In this document: positions 22,307 to 32,816 of the stretch, one piece after another
Position numbering within the stretch: position 1 is the stretch's first letter
Layout of the letters: every line of letters begins with the position of its first letter
Source: Odontesthes bonariensis
Lineage: Eukaryota > Chordata > Actinopteri > Atheriniformes > Atherinopsidae
Reading direction: 5' to 3'
Length of the DNA stretch: 64,000 nucleotides
Assembly: GCF_027942865.1 (NCBI RefSeq)
Contig: NC_134514.1
Coordinates: 15,795,965-15,859,964 of the forward strand
Notes under the pieces: generated by a model
Databases searched by the model: none
What the model was told of the DNA's origin: nothing
Seen by the model: only the letters and a program-made list of their open reading frames with translations
Translations under genes and position numbers: made by a program

Positions 22307-22407
22307 TTCAGTGCTTTCAGCACCGCCTCTGGCGGTCAGTAGGGATGAAATAGAACGAAAGTTACGTATGTAACTACGGTTCTATGAATCCCGGATGACC
22401 GCCAGAG
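22307..22407 (+). repeat. DIRS internal complementary region (ICR)
   Basis: Just after the recombinase stop lie two abutting inverted copies of the element's outer ends. Bases 22307-22356 are the reverse complement of 15871-15920, with one mismatch. Bases 22354-22407 are the reverse complement of 22587-22640. They overlap on the AAC trinucleotide at 22354-22356. The ICR therefore reads as the antisense of a right-end/left-end junction. In the accepted DIRS model it templates completion of the termini and alignment of the ends for circularisation. Confidence 0.92.
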
Positions 22408-22453
22408 CTTCTCTGTCACTCAGAATCCTTGCATTACGCGAGAAGATTCTGTA

Positions 22454-22640
22454 GGAGCAGAGTGTCGGATGACACCAGGCTATGTAGCCTCTGATTGATC
22501 ACCCGACATGTCACAGGTGTGACTCTGTTGGTATTACTACTCAAACGGCGCATGCGCGAAGGGATATTCAGTGCTTTCAGCACCGCCTCTGGCGGTCATC
22601 CGGGATTCATAGAACCGTAGTTACATACGTAACTTTCGTT
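22454..22640 (-). repeat. DIRS right terminal repeat
   Basis: Bases 22454-22598 are the inverted copy of 15889-16033. The outer 42 bp (22599-22640) are not in the left end but are duplicated in inverted orientation within the ICR. This extension contains the dyad AGTTACATACGTAACT and ends CTTTCGTT. The terminal GTT at 22638-22640 matches the one at 15871-15873. Confidence 0.92.
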
Positions 22641-25600
22641 TGTTTGAATTGAGAAGTTAAAACATCAGTTTGACTTATATCGCAGTCTCGGTCACATCAA
22701 CCTTCTTTTTTTTTTTTTCCTTCAAACATGCAAGATGCTACTCAAATGACGGTAAAACAAGCTGATCGCAGTTCAGACAGATCTTTTTTCAGCATCGCCG
22801 GGGGAAATTGGATAATGAAACTGAGGAAACCATAAGCCTGACCAACGTTCACATAATAGCTCTGTCATCTGGCTGATCACAGCAGTAATTACTCAGGCAC
22901 TGAACTCACCCCTCGCAGCGAAGGTCAAACAACCACTGATGTTGCAGAGGTTCAGTTTTGATTCTCCAATTAGCCAAGCAAGACCAATTAAAGTGAGACA
23001 CCATCTGTAGAGCGCCTGAGCAGCTGAAGCAGTTACAAACATCAATTAAGGAGCTAAAAGTTAGAAAAGCTCAGGAATGACTAAAAATGGATACTCTTAA
23101 ATTGTGGTGCGCTAATGTATCATACATTTGTCTTGCGTTTCACACAATTTCACTAATAGTTTAGTCAAAATAAAATAAAATGGCCAAAATAAAATCTAAT
23201 AACAAACGCTTATTGTAATTTCCCCAGAGTGAGAGATGACACGCTCAGATTGCCAGGTTTATCTGCTCAATAGTTAGCTGAAATCCTAATTAAAGCCTTA
23301 CGACAAAGATCATTTCCGTACATTGACAAATACGATAACCGACTTTGAGATAACCGAATTGCTTCGGCTCTATATTCAACATCTGACAACCGATCGTGGC
23401 TGAAACGCAGAGTGAGTTGCTGCAGTTATTCTCATTCTCAAAGACTCTCGCCCAAACAAGTCACACTGCAGCAGACTCCGAGTGCCAAGTGCTGCTTCTG
23501 CCATCTTTAACCAACAGCTTCCTGGACTCCTTTCATCCCTTCCTGTGTCCATCCATTCATGATCGCGCTCATTTCCATACAGCTGGCCTCCTTGGCACAA
23601 AAACTTGTTCAATTAAACAACATTGCAGGAATCGAAAAATAACCCAGCCGTGGGCATATGGTGCAGAGTAACTGTTCCATATTTCACATGCACATAATTT
23701 CATACACATACAGCACTTTGAGAGGCATCAGGCGGTGGACCTGTAATTGGGGCACCCATAAATAAGAAACAGAGCGATGCCTGGATTTCTGCTGATTTGT
23801 TTTGCAGGAGATGCATGTGTGCGAATAAACTTCAGGCATTTCATTCCAATAACGCTGCAGTCTGCCGTTATCCCTCTTCCCCTCTCAATTTTAGGTACTC
23901 CAGCACAAGCTCACAACTTCTTTTACTTATCATCCATCCCTCTCTTGTGATCACGCGCCCCTCCCTGACGCTCTTATTCCGGTGCTTTAATAAATATCCT
24001 CCTCCTTCCTGTCAACTTCACCCACTTTATCTGGCTGTCACTCTGGAGACAGATGTTGGATTTATGACATTAATTACAAACTGCAGTTCCCCTCCATCTC
24101 CGTCTGATTGGTGACAGGAAAAAAAATATAGCACTTCTGAAGATCGCCATAAATAAAAATACAATGCGGCCTCTGCGGATGCGTGCAGGTATGCTGGAAT
24201 CTAACAACTATTCAAACCTCTCCCCCCTTGAAAATTAATAGGCAGTGCTAAAACTGTGCCTCGGTTTCTCCGGTCTAAACACTTGCTTCCTGGCCTCTCT
24301 CTAACTGCGGGCACCTAATCATCAGAGAGGGAAAAAAGAGGGGGGAAAAACAGAAAAAAAAACGCACACACACAATGTTCAATGCATCACCTGTTTGTGG
24401 GTGCAGACCGAAACAAAAATGCATGAGCTGATAAACATACAGGCATTCATAAAAACCAATGCTCATCTACTCCACCTGCTGCTGCCGCTGTTGTAAAGCT
24501 GACAGAAATCAAAGCTTTCATCTGTTCTTCTGAATGCATCACATTGTGAAGAGTGTTGACCTCTGAATCAGGACATTGATTACATTAAATAAGCTCTGAA
24601 TATAAAAGGCATTGGGAAGTGCAACACTTTGTGTATAGGACTTATGCAGTAGAGTAGGAGGAAGAGGTATGAGTTCAAGCAAAGAGAAGTTAGCATGTGA
24701 GTCATGCCAGATACAAGAAACGGGTAGATCCTGCATACCATCCGCCTTTGTGGCAGGCGTAGGGGAGAAATGTCTGAGAAATAAAAATCTCATTCAGGAT
24801 CTCCGACTCTAGTTTTTCTTACTATCGAAACAAAAAAATGAGGCTGACATAATCAGTTAAGGTTTAAGAGAAACAAAATGCTCACTGGCTCAATGAGCAT
24901 GCGATGATGACACATGCTTCTCCATGATAGCTCAAGACGTCAGCTCGGCCAAATATCCATTCAACCTAATGGAGGACAGGATGTGTAGCCAAACACCGAA
25001 CCGTGTGCCCACTTTCCAAAACAATCCCCAACACATCTCAAAACTAAACTAGGGCCACATTCAATAAGCGTAACATGGAAAGCCTCCAAACACTCAGCAT
25101 TTGGGATGGCCCAGCCAATAAATCCATGAATTTATCTGCTGCCCACATAAGGAAACATTTTGGATTAAAGCCCTTTGGATCATTTTTGTTTATTTTAGTT
25201 CCTTCGAATAATTTCTGGTTTGCAAGCTCTTGACAGATTTTACATTTGTCATCCTGCCTGGTGGGGGAGGAAGGTGGGTGACAGAACCAGCAGGCATCAG
25301 GCCACTGAGCTAAAAAGCAGTCCAGTTTCCATAGCAGGTGCAGTACCATCATGGAGCAGAACCGCTCCACGCTGGCCAACTCAACATTTCCAGCCTTAGA
25401 CACCACAGTCGCCCCCAAGAGCCGGTCTGCTGAGAATAGAAAGCACAATGACCCTCTGCTCTTCTCTATGTATACGTCTGTGGACGAGTGTATAAACCAT
25501 GAAAATCCTGATGGATGGCTTTACAGTACATGCTATAAACAGTCGAAAAACTCGCACCTACGACCTCTGTCAAAACCCAAACGTTTCTAATGCAATGATT

Positions 25601-26324
25601 GATCTGAGGCTGAGAAGTGACTCAATAGTCCTGCAAGATCTTCCCTTTACTTTGGAACCAGCAAATACAATTTTGCACATTAACAAAAAGTGTCAGCAAA
25701 CGCACTTTGAAAGAGGGAGAGTCCAACCTTTTAGTGAATTGCAACTTCTTTACTTCTTCTTAAGAGTCTGAACTTTGTGGATATTAGGAGTTAAGCTGAG
25801 TACTTGGACTTCATTAATCATTTATAAAATCTCACTTTTCATGGATACTAAGACCAACAAGAATTAAATAAAAATGGTCACAGCATGCCTTAAAAAAAAA
25901 AAAAAAAAGTATGTCTGGCTGATGGCCACATTCGCCAAGACAAAAAATAAGCTCTCAAACACACCGCAATGACTACGTCCTCCTACGAGCCAAGACGTGG
26001 GAATGGCGTTGGCGACACTTAATCTGATGCTGATGGAGGCAAGTACAAGGAGGCAAAGATAAAAAATAAATAAAAATAATCAGATAAAAATCAACAGAAA
26101 GAAGCTACACTAAATGGACAAAATCATAGATTCTCCTGCTAAGCTGAACGAGAACAGCTATTTTTTTTCACATATGAGCCAGCATTGGATTGTTGTACAA
26201 AATCAACTCATGTTCTCACGTTAACTGGTGTCCTTGAAGTGACACGTGTCAAAAGTGTTTGATAGTACACATTTATCTACAAAGTCAAAAGGAGTAGAAT
26301 TAGTCATTGAGTCAAGTGTGTGCA
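22641..26324. other. Non-coding spacer right of the DIRS element
   Basis: No gene recognised. A 134-codon minus-strand frame at 25448-25044 has no recognisable domain and no splice context. There are A runs near 25891-25907. Confidence 0.4.
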
Positions 26325-26640
26325 GTGGGCTGCACGGTGGTGTGGTGGTTCGCACCGTCGCCTCACAGCAAGCGGTTTGAATCTCAGCTGGGGCCTTTCT
26401 GTGTGGAGTTTGAATGTTCTCCCCGTGCACGTGTGGGTTCTCTACACGATCAAAAACATGCATATTACGTTAATTGGCGTCTCTGAACTGACCCTGGGAG
26501 TGAGTGTTTCGTTTGTCTCTGTGTGGCCCTGTGATGGACCGGCAACCTGCCCAGGATGTACCCCGCCTCGCCCAACGGCAGCTGGGATAGGCTCCAGCCT
26601 TCCCACGATCCTGAATAGAATGAACGTGTGGAAAATTAAT
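26325..26640 (+). mobile_element. tRNA-derived SINE-type repeat
   Basis: The segment begins GGGCTGCACGGTGGTGTGGT, with an A-box-like GTGGTTCGCACC, and continues with a B-box-like GGTTTGAATCTC, then GGGCCTTTCTGTGTGGAGTT and ATGTTCTCCCCGTG. It ends with GCAGCTGGGATAGGCTCCAG. This order is that of a widespread teleost repeat with a tRNA-like head. The copy is diverged, has an internal gap around 26440-26460, and lacks an obvious long A tail or a clear target duplication. Confidence 0.75.
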
Positions 26641-29600
26641 GTGTCCATCTCTTGTCAGTTTCCAAGAACCAAGAGGAGATGCCACAACAAAAGAATGATT
26701 TTGTCCAGAGTGCAGCGCTACAGACTGTGTGCCATCTTCCGAAGACGCAATCGTCTGCACTGCACATGTACATTAGCAAATGCAAGTGTTGTAAGTAAAA
26801 GTTGCAGACTCTCGGGATTAGGGGAAGCAGACTCTTTAATATTTCAGAGAAGTGATAAATAAGTCAGACAGACTGCAGAGATAAGGTGACTCTGCCGGTA
26901 CGGGTGAAGGGAGGGAATGAAGAGGAGGGAGAAAACAGATATAGCAAAGTGGGGAGAGATGGGCAAAGTAATGGAGCGAAAGGTCAGACAAAGAGCAAAA
27001 GCATCTAACATCTAACTGCTTCAGTATGCTGCCCGAGCTTACTCTGAACATACAGTGAGGTAGTAATGAGCAACCATAAGATCTTTAAATGTTACCCAGT
27101 TCGATTAAGATAACAATAGTAAAAAAAAAAAGAAATCCCCAAACTCTGCACTTCCTTGTCAGTGCTGGCCTGAAGACTCTCAGGGTGAATGACAGACTTC
27201 GATTTTTCAGGACAAAAGAGATCAGAAAGAGAGAGGAGATGAGTCGGCAAGGCGGAAGGAGCGTGGAGTCGATGAGGAGATAGGAGGGGGAAGAAGAGAC
27301 GGAGAGAAAACAGAGTGTTACAGTGGAGAAAGGTCAACAGAAACAGAGAGCAAGTGTGAGAGAGAAGATGAAAAACAGGCAAACGAGGTGGAAGTATGTC
27401 AGCTTTCTGGGGGAGGAACTGCCCTGTGGGGCCGCGGAATTCAATCATGCAGACTTATGATCAAAAGATGATAAAGATCAACCGGCACTTCATACACAAT
27501 CCAACTTTCAGTATTATTGTTTGGCTACACTATGCTTCGACTTTATCTCTCAACTTTTTTGCTTCACTCAGACTCTAAGCCCCGACAGAAAAAACAAGGT
27601 AAGTTCTGACAAAAAGCTGTGCTGCAGCCCTGGAAAATCTTTGGGCTGCAAGCGAGATGTTGCCTTTCAGCATCCATCCATTTTTATCCTCATCTCCTCT
27701 GAAAGAAGAAACTTCTTCCCCCGCCTTTTCTCCACCTCCAAACAGCAGCTCTGAGCTCCCTCCTCTATCATCACTTAAGCTCCCATATGCCAGCAGCATT
27801 TCTATTTCTTAGCCGTTTTGTCGGTCCTTCTCTCATCTTAGCATCACGCCCCAGCTATCTTCCTCTCTCCTTTCCTGACTAAGGGCGCTTCCTCATCTAT
27901 ACCATAATTTTCTTCTCCTCTCACCCTCAAAAAAGCATCTCTTCTCCTCAGAGCAGCATTAATACAGCTGGAAACGCTGATGCTGGATGAGGAAAAAGGC
28001 TAGAAACAGACTTCTGTGGGTGATATAAAAAAAAAAAACATGCAGGATATACACACACACACTCACTGAAATCTAAAAATATCTAAAAACAGACAGATAT
28101 CAAATGAACAGCTAATTAAGGAGATGAACACGGTTTAAAAAAAAGAAAAGAAACCAAATTTAGTCCCAATCTCCCTGCTAAGATTAGTGAAAATCTAACC
28201 TTCCCTGCTGCATGTCCTTTTCCTTACAACCTCAGCTTAGTTGCGCTCTCAGTAAGAGAGCAGGGATCTTATATGAGCCTTGAGCTGTTGGCATTAGCTC
28301 ACATCACTATAAGCTTCCTCTGCGCCACACTAATCAATTACTAACCCTGCTTATCTGCCTCTAAACTTCCCATCCATCCAAAACCACCACCAGCCCAAGA
28401 ACCTAAACACATATTTGCTACAAAGCTCCTTAAAGGGAGACCCGTTTACGTTGGAGATGATGTATACATGGTATCATGAGCAAAATGTTTAGGTACATAA
28501 AGCAAACAGGGGATGCTTTCAAAATCATAACGGGAAGTCTTCCAAAATAAAAACATTTAGTGACAATTTTGCCTTTAAGGAGCACCGACGTCTAGGCAGA
28601 CTTGTTTCATTTTTTCATGTGACAAGCAAGAAGTGCCAAGCCTCCGAGCCACGCCTGCCACATTTCTGTGCATTTGGTCAAATAAGTGCAGCTAAACAAT
28701 TAAATCGCAGCAATTATTTAAGTAAAAAAAAGAAAAGGTTTGAGTAAGTCAGACAAATAAAACGGTTCTGGGTCCTCCGACAACTGCAGGTTTAGCCTTG
28801 AAAAAAGGAATATCTGGATTCATCTTCGAAGCCATTTTTATGTACGTTTTTTTTCCTCAGTATTGCCATCAAACACTGAATGCAACTCAATGATTTTTTT
28901 TTAAAACCCAAATGCAAAAATGTTCCATTTCAACAAGGCTGATTCAGGTCGCTTGGGTCAGAGCATATGAGGAACCCATTTCAGATCTCCGAATGAGGCC
29001 ACTTTACCCCCGGAGGCTCTCGGAGCCAGCAGATCACCACTTCTTAGTCCGGCTGAAGTGCAGGGCTTAAACGTATCCTGCTGTTATTGGTCTTTAACAC
29101 ATGTTGTCATGCTTTAAGATTACAAACAATAAGGTCAGAGAAATCCAGACTGGAATCAACTTCAAATCGCATTTGTAGATTAAGTTGATTACTTGCTGTT
29201 TAACTGTTGAACACATTGGCTTCGTCTCTTTAACCTGGTTACAAATAGCTCATCCTGCATCTCTAGCCTTACGCCCCGTCCCTGTTTTTCTCTCTCTGTT
29301 ATCCTTTAACCTTACCAGTTTCTCTTTAATAAATAACTGTTCACTTACATGCTACAAAATCATTAAGATGGTTGACCAGATTGCCCTTTCTCAAGGAGTG
29401 CCTTGAAAAAGAGCGAACCAGAAAAACAATGGCGAAAGGTTTAATTTGCTTAATCTCAAGTGGCCAAAATCAACAGCCCATGGCAGAAATCCAACAACGC
29501 TCTGGTATACAAATACTCACACATGCATGCCGAGATTGTATGCAGAGCATGCACGCGAGTAAGATCTCTCTACCTCCAAATTTTAATCACAAGCACAAAT

Positions 29601-31323
29601 TAATGACATTCTGTGGAATCTGATCCCGTCTCTTATCCCGTGAGCCTTTGTTAAAGTGTAAATTAAAGACAACCTGGCTCAGGATTGGTTCAGAGCAGAG
29701 TTTATTTGAAGGTTTGTAGCTCACAGTTCTGCTTGAGAATAGAAACCATGTGCAAATATTAAACCTTCATAATCAGCTGCATTCCTCTCGTCTCAACTGT
29801 TACTGGAAGGCTGCACAGCACATGTGCGCTGCAGACCGGCTCCGGCATGCATAACATAACATGTGTGCAGAAATATCATATCAACTTAAGTTGGAACAGT
29901 TGGAACTCTGAAATTTAAAAAGAAGCCATCTTATTATGAGAGGCCTAAAAAAAATAAATAAATAAAAATAAAAATAAAAATACAAAAAAAAACAAAAAAA
30001 ACAATAGGGCAGACTTATGAGTCCTGTTTCTTTTTATCAGGATGCACCTGCCTTTACACACTGGTCCATCTGAGTAGCACAAAGAGAAGAAGAGCCCACA
30101 AGTGTGAGCATTACAAATCACTAAATCTGAAAGAGTGTGACTTGCTACCCTCTCTCAGCCAACATTCCTCTCCTGCTGTCCCTCACTGCCAAGACAGCGA
30201 GCAGGCAAACTCCATCTGACTCATCTATTTTCTCAAATCACACACAGACAAACAAACAACTGACATGCTGGCACTCGCATGAAGACATGGGTCCATGAAG
30301 CTGAATTCAAATTGTGGCCAATACTGCACAGGCATTCTTTCATTTAAGTATTTTATGTAACAGTCGTCTACGTGCAGAATGCCTCCCTTACAAAACCAAG
30401 TGTAGATTAGACCAAGCAGTCGCCTCAACTCCAGCCATGTGATTTTATTTAGAGAACGTTAATCAGCTACAGATTATAAAAACACAAGACCATAGGGTGT
30501 AATAACACTGTTGTAGGCAGTGATTAGATCTTCAGAGGCAGACTTGTGGCTTTGCCACGTCTAAAACTGGATTCTAAACCAACACGTCCAACACAATTAA
30601 CATCTTTGGTGTTTGAATCCAGAAAACATCACATTAGGTAGTATGTTAGTGCACCACATCAAGCAGCCAAGTGTTGGAAAACCACCAAGCGTGGTGTGCA
30701 AACAGCGAGATCAGGGGAGATGCTATAGTGGGGTTGAAGATGGAGATTTAGTTTTCTACTCATATACAGCAAGCCACTCAGAGGAGAGGAGGTGCTGATG
30801 GAAACAGTGTGATTGGGGAGGGGGGTTGGCAAACAAACAGAACAGCTCCATTACCAAACTCACCCTTCAGCAATGTGTCAGCTCAGTCTGGGCCCGCTGG
30901 GAGAAGAGTGGGTGAAGCAGAGGAGGACAAAGAGCAGCTAAACACCACTAAACTCAAACTTCACAAACAACTTTCCAAGCAACACCTCCTCCCACAAAAC
31001 TCCACACACACAGCATGAAGTAATGTAATAGTGTTTTCGTGTGCGTTTGTGAACCTTGACCTTGTGGCTTCCTTCTGCTTGACAGAGGGTGTATATTTAG
31101 TCAGGGATTTTAAAAGAAGCGACAGAGAAGGGGCTAAATTATTGAACAGTCGGTGCCAGCAGGGAAGGATGACACACTGAGGCTGAGGAAGGTAGGCTTA
31201 TCTGGTGCTACACGCTGTTAGCAAACACACACATACGGCTCTAAAACCTGATGAGTGCAGAGTCTTCCTTACTAAATGCTCTAATCTTTTAAAGCAAAGG
31301 AGGATCTTAATGTGAAAAAAGAT

Positions 31324-31354
<31 letters not shown>

Positions 31355-32125
31355 GGCAACAGGCAAGAAAATCAAGTACAGTTCTGAACAAACCCTACGT
31401 TTGTTTTATGGAAGTAGGTGATGCTAGACAAGAAGAGATTATAGACGTATACTGGACCCCCCCCCCCCGGTGGTGAAGCAAACTTCACCACCGGGAATGA
31501 ATTACATAAAGGTCAGAAGACGTTTTTCAGCAGAGCTCTCCGGCCTCTTCTCCACTGCACAAGTATTTTCCAAGAGTGCACGACCTCTCGTGTGATCTCC
31601 ACTTTCTGCTTCACTTGACTTCAAGGAAGGGCTGAAATGTTGAGTGTCAGCTTTCAGCACAAAAGAATGAAAAGTGGCCACGGGAGGGCAACTGTTATGA
31701 GTGAAACTACCCATCCTTGGATCTGTTCCTGTATTTACTTCAGGCGGAGTGAGCTGCCAGGTATTCAGCACACCGCTGGTGCTTCACACTTTCTTTTCTA
31801 GCGTCATGCATCAAACTGTGACGTCCACACTGACAGGTGAGAAACTTATTGATGTCCAACAAAAGCTGATTAATTGGCCCGTTTAACCGCGTTATCAATT
31901 ATTAATTTCCAACCCCATCATTTAATCTGATGCAAAGTCGGCTTTACACTACTAGTACACCAGCCAATAAAACAGATTAGAAAATTGAGGTTTCTTTTAA
32001 TACCAATTGCAAGAAATCAGCTTGATATGGCCAAAAAAATAAAGCTTTCACACATCGGTCATTATAGCACGCCATCAGACCTAAACGCAGTTCTTGAGTG
32101 CATTAAGTGGTAAAACAGACATTTA
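26641..32125. other. Non-coding spacer
   Basis: No gene recognised. It contains an A-rich stretch near 29947-30002, an (AT)12 run at about 31331-31354, and a C run followed by a hairpin at 31457-31495. Open frames are short and unremarkable. Confidence 0.4.
31466..31495. repeat. Perfect 13 bp stem-loop
   Basis: CCCGGTGGTGAAG (31466-31478), a CAAA loop and CTTCACCACCGGG (31483-31495) form a perfect 13 bp hairpin. It sits directly on the end of a C run starting at about 31457. No U run follows and no gene is nearby, so a terminator role is not supported. Confidence 0.85.
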
Positions 32126-32816
32126 GGTGCTGTTTACACATACCCGGGTATTTTGATAAACGAAGACCTTTCCCTTCGTTTGTGCCTTTCGTTTATACAC
32201 AAACGGAGTTTTTTCCTCCGAAAACGAGGCATAAAAAAAACTCCGGCAAAAGTGGAGATTTTTTAAAAATCTCCGTTTAGCGTTTGTGTGTTAACTGGTT
32301 GAAAGAGACAAAAACGGAGTTATGGGCAATTGAGAATGAGCAGTTGTCGTCATAGTACAGAGCCCCGCCCCTATCCGCCATGTTGGCAGGATGCTAGCGT
32401 GAAAACGCCATTCTCTCCGTTCGTTTACAGTGTACGCGTGTGTTTTTAAATCAGTAAGTTTAAACAGTCCGGAATTGCAAGAACATGCCTGGAAATCACT
32501 GCTGTGTGAAGAACTGTACAGTACCTCAGATAATACGTTTGGGAAACATAGGAACAACGAAATTAATTTTTTCGAAGTTCTTCCTGTCAGCGGTTCTCTA
32601 TTTGGCATCTCATTAGCTTGTGTGGAATTCTCATTGTTCTAACACTGCCACCGTCAGGCTTGGCATAATTTAACAGCTCTTGATAGCTATTTTATGCTGA
32701 TCAATGTAGACGTGTTTTTTTTTTAAAAACGGGGCTGTGTGCACCTAGTTATTTTTGCCAACGAAGGTTAGAAAATATGCGTTTATCAAAATACCCGGGT
32801 ATGTGTAAACAGCACC
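32126..32816. mobile_element. DNA transposon with perfect 37 bp TIRs and THAP remnant
   Basis: A 691 bp element whose ends, 32126-32162 and 32780-32816, are perfect 37 bp inverted repeats beginning GGTGCTGTTTACACATACCC. It is flanked by TTA on each side (32123-32125 and 32817-32819). A 4 bp reading would be TTTA against TTAA, so either a Harbinger-like TWA site or a mutated Kolobok-like TTAA site is possible. The interior holds a THAP-like gene start but no catalytic domain, so the copy is non-autonomous. Identical ends argue for recent mobility. The superfamily is uncertain. Confidence 0.8.
32485..32612 (+). pseudogene. THAP zinc-finger start, frameshifted
   Basis: From ATG 32485 the frame reads MPGNHCCVKNCT, the classic opening of a THAP domain (Met-Pro, then a C-x-x-x-C zinc pair). 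About 20 codons on, the continuing THAP-like segment (NEINFFEVLP, resembling the 'FF.fP' motif) is in another frame, which implies a frameshift. THAP domains form the DNA-binding part of P-element and Kolobok-type transposases and of some Harbinger/ISL2EU partner proteins. Only this N-terminal piece remains. Confidence 0.55.

Larger units (their letters stand above)
15871..22640 (+). mobile_element. DIRS-type tyrosine-recombinase retrotransposon
   Basis: A 6,770 bp element with every hallmark of the DIRS order. It has inverted rather than direct terminal repeats (15889-16033 against 22454-22598), an internal complementary region at 22307-22407, a gag-like ORF, an RT/RNase H ORF, and a tyrosine recombinase instead of a DDE integrase. 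Both outer edges carry the trinucleotide GTT (15871-15873 and 22638-22640) and no longer target duplication is seen. This fits recombinase-mediated insertion of a circular intermediate. All three frames are open through their key motifs and the ITRs differ at only three positions that I found, so the copy looks young and possibly autonomous. It is GC-richer than its surroundings. Confidence 0.95.

Noticed and set aside
25044..25448. 134-codon open frame on the minus strand
   Set aside because: No recognisable domain, signal or splice context, and composition like random non-coding sequence. A conserved match in other fish would change this.
26330..26400. A/B-box sequence considered as a tRNA gene
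   Set aside because: It is the head of a long SINE-type repeat, with no intact cloverleaf and no terminator directly after it.
31466..31495. Hairpin considered as a transcription terminator
   Set aside because: No U run follows, no transcript is nearby, and intrinsic terminators do not apply to vertebrate polymerase II genes.
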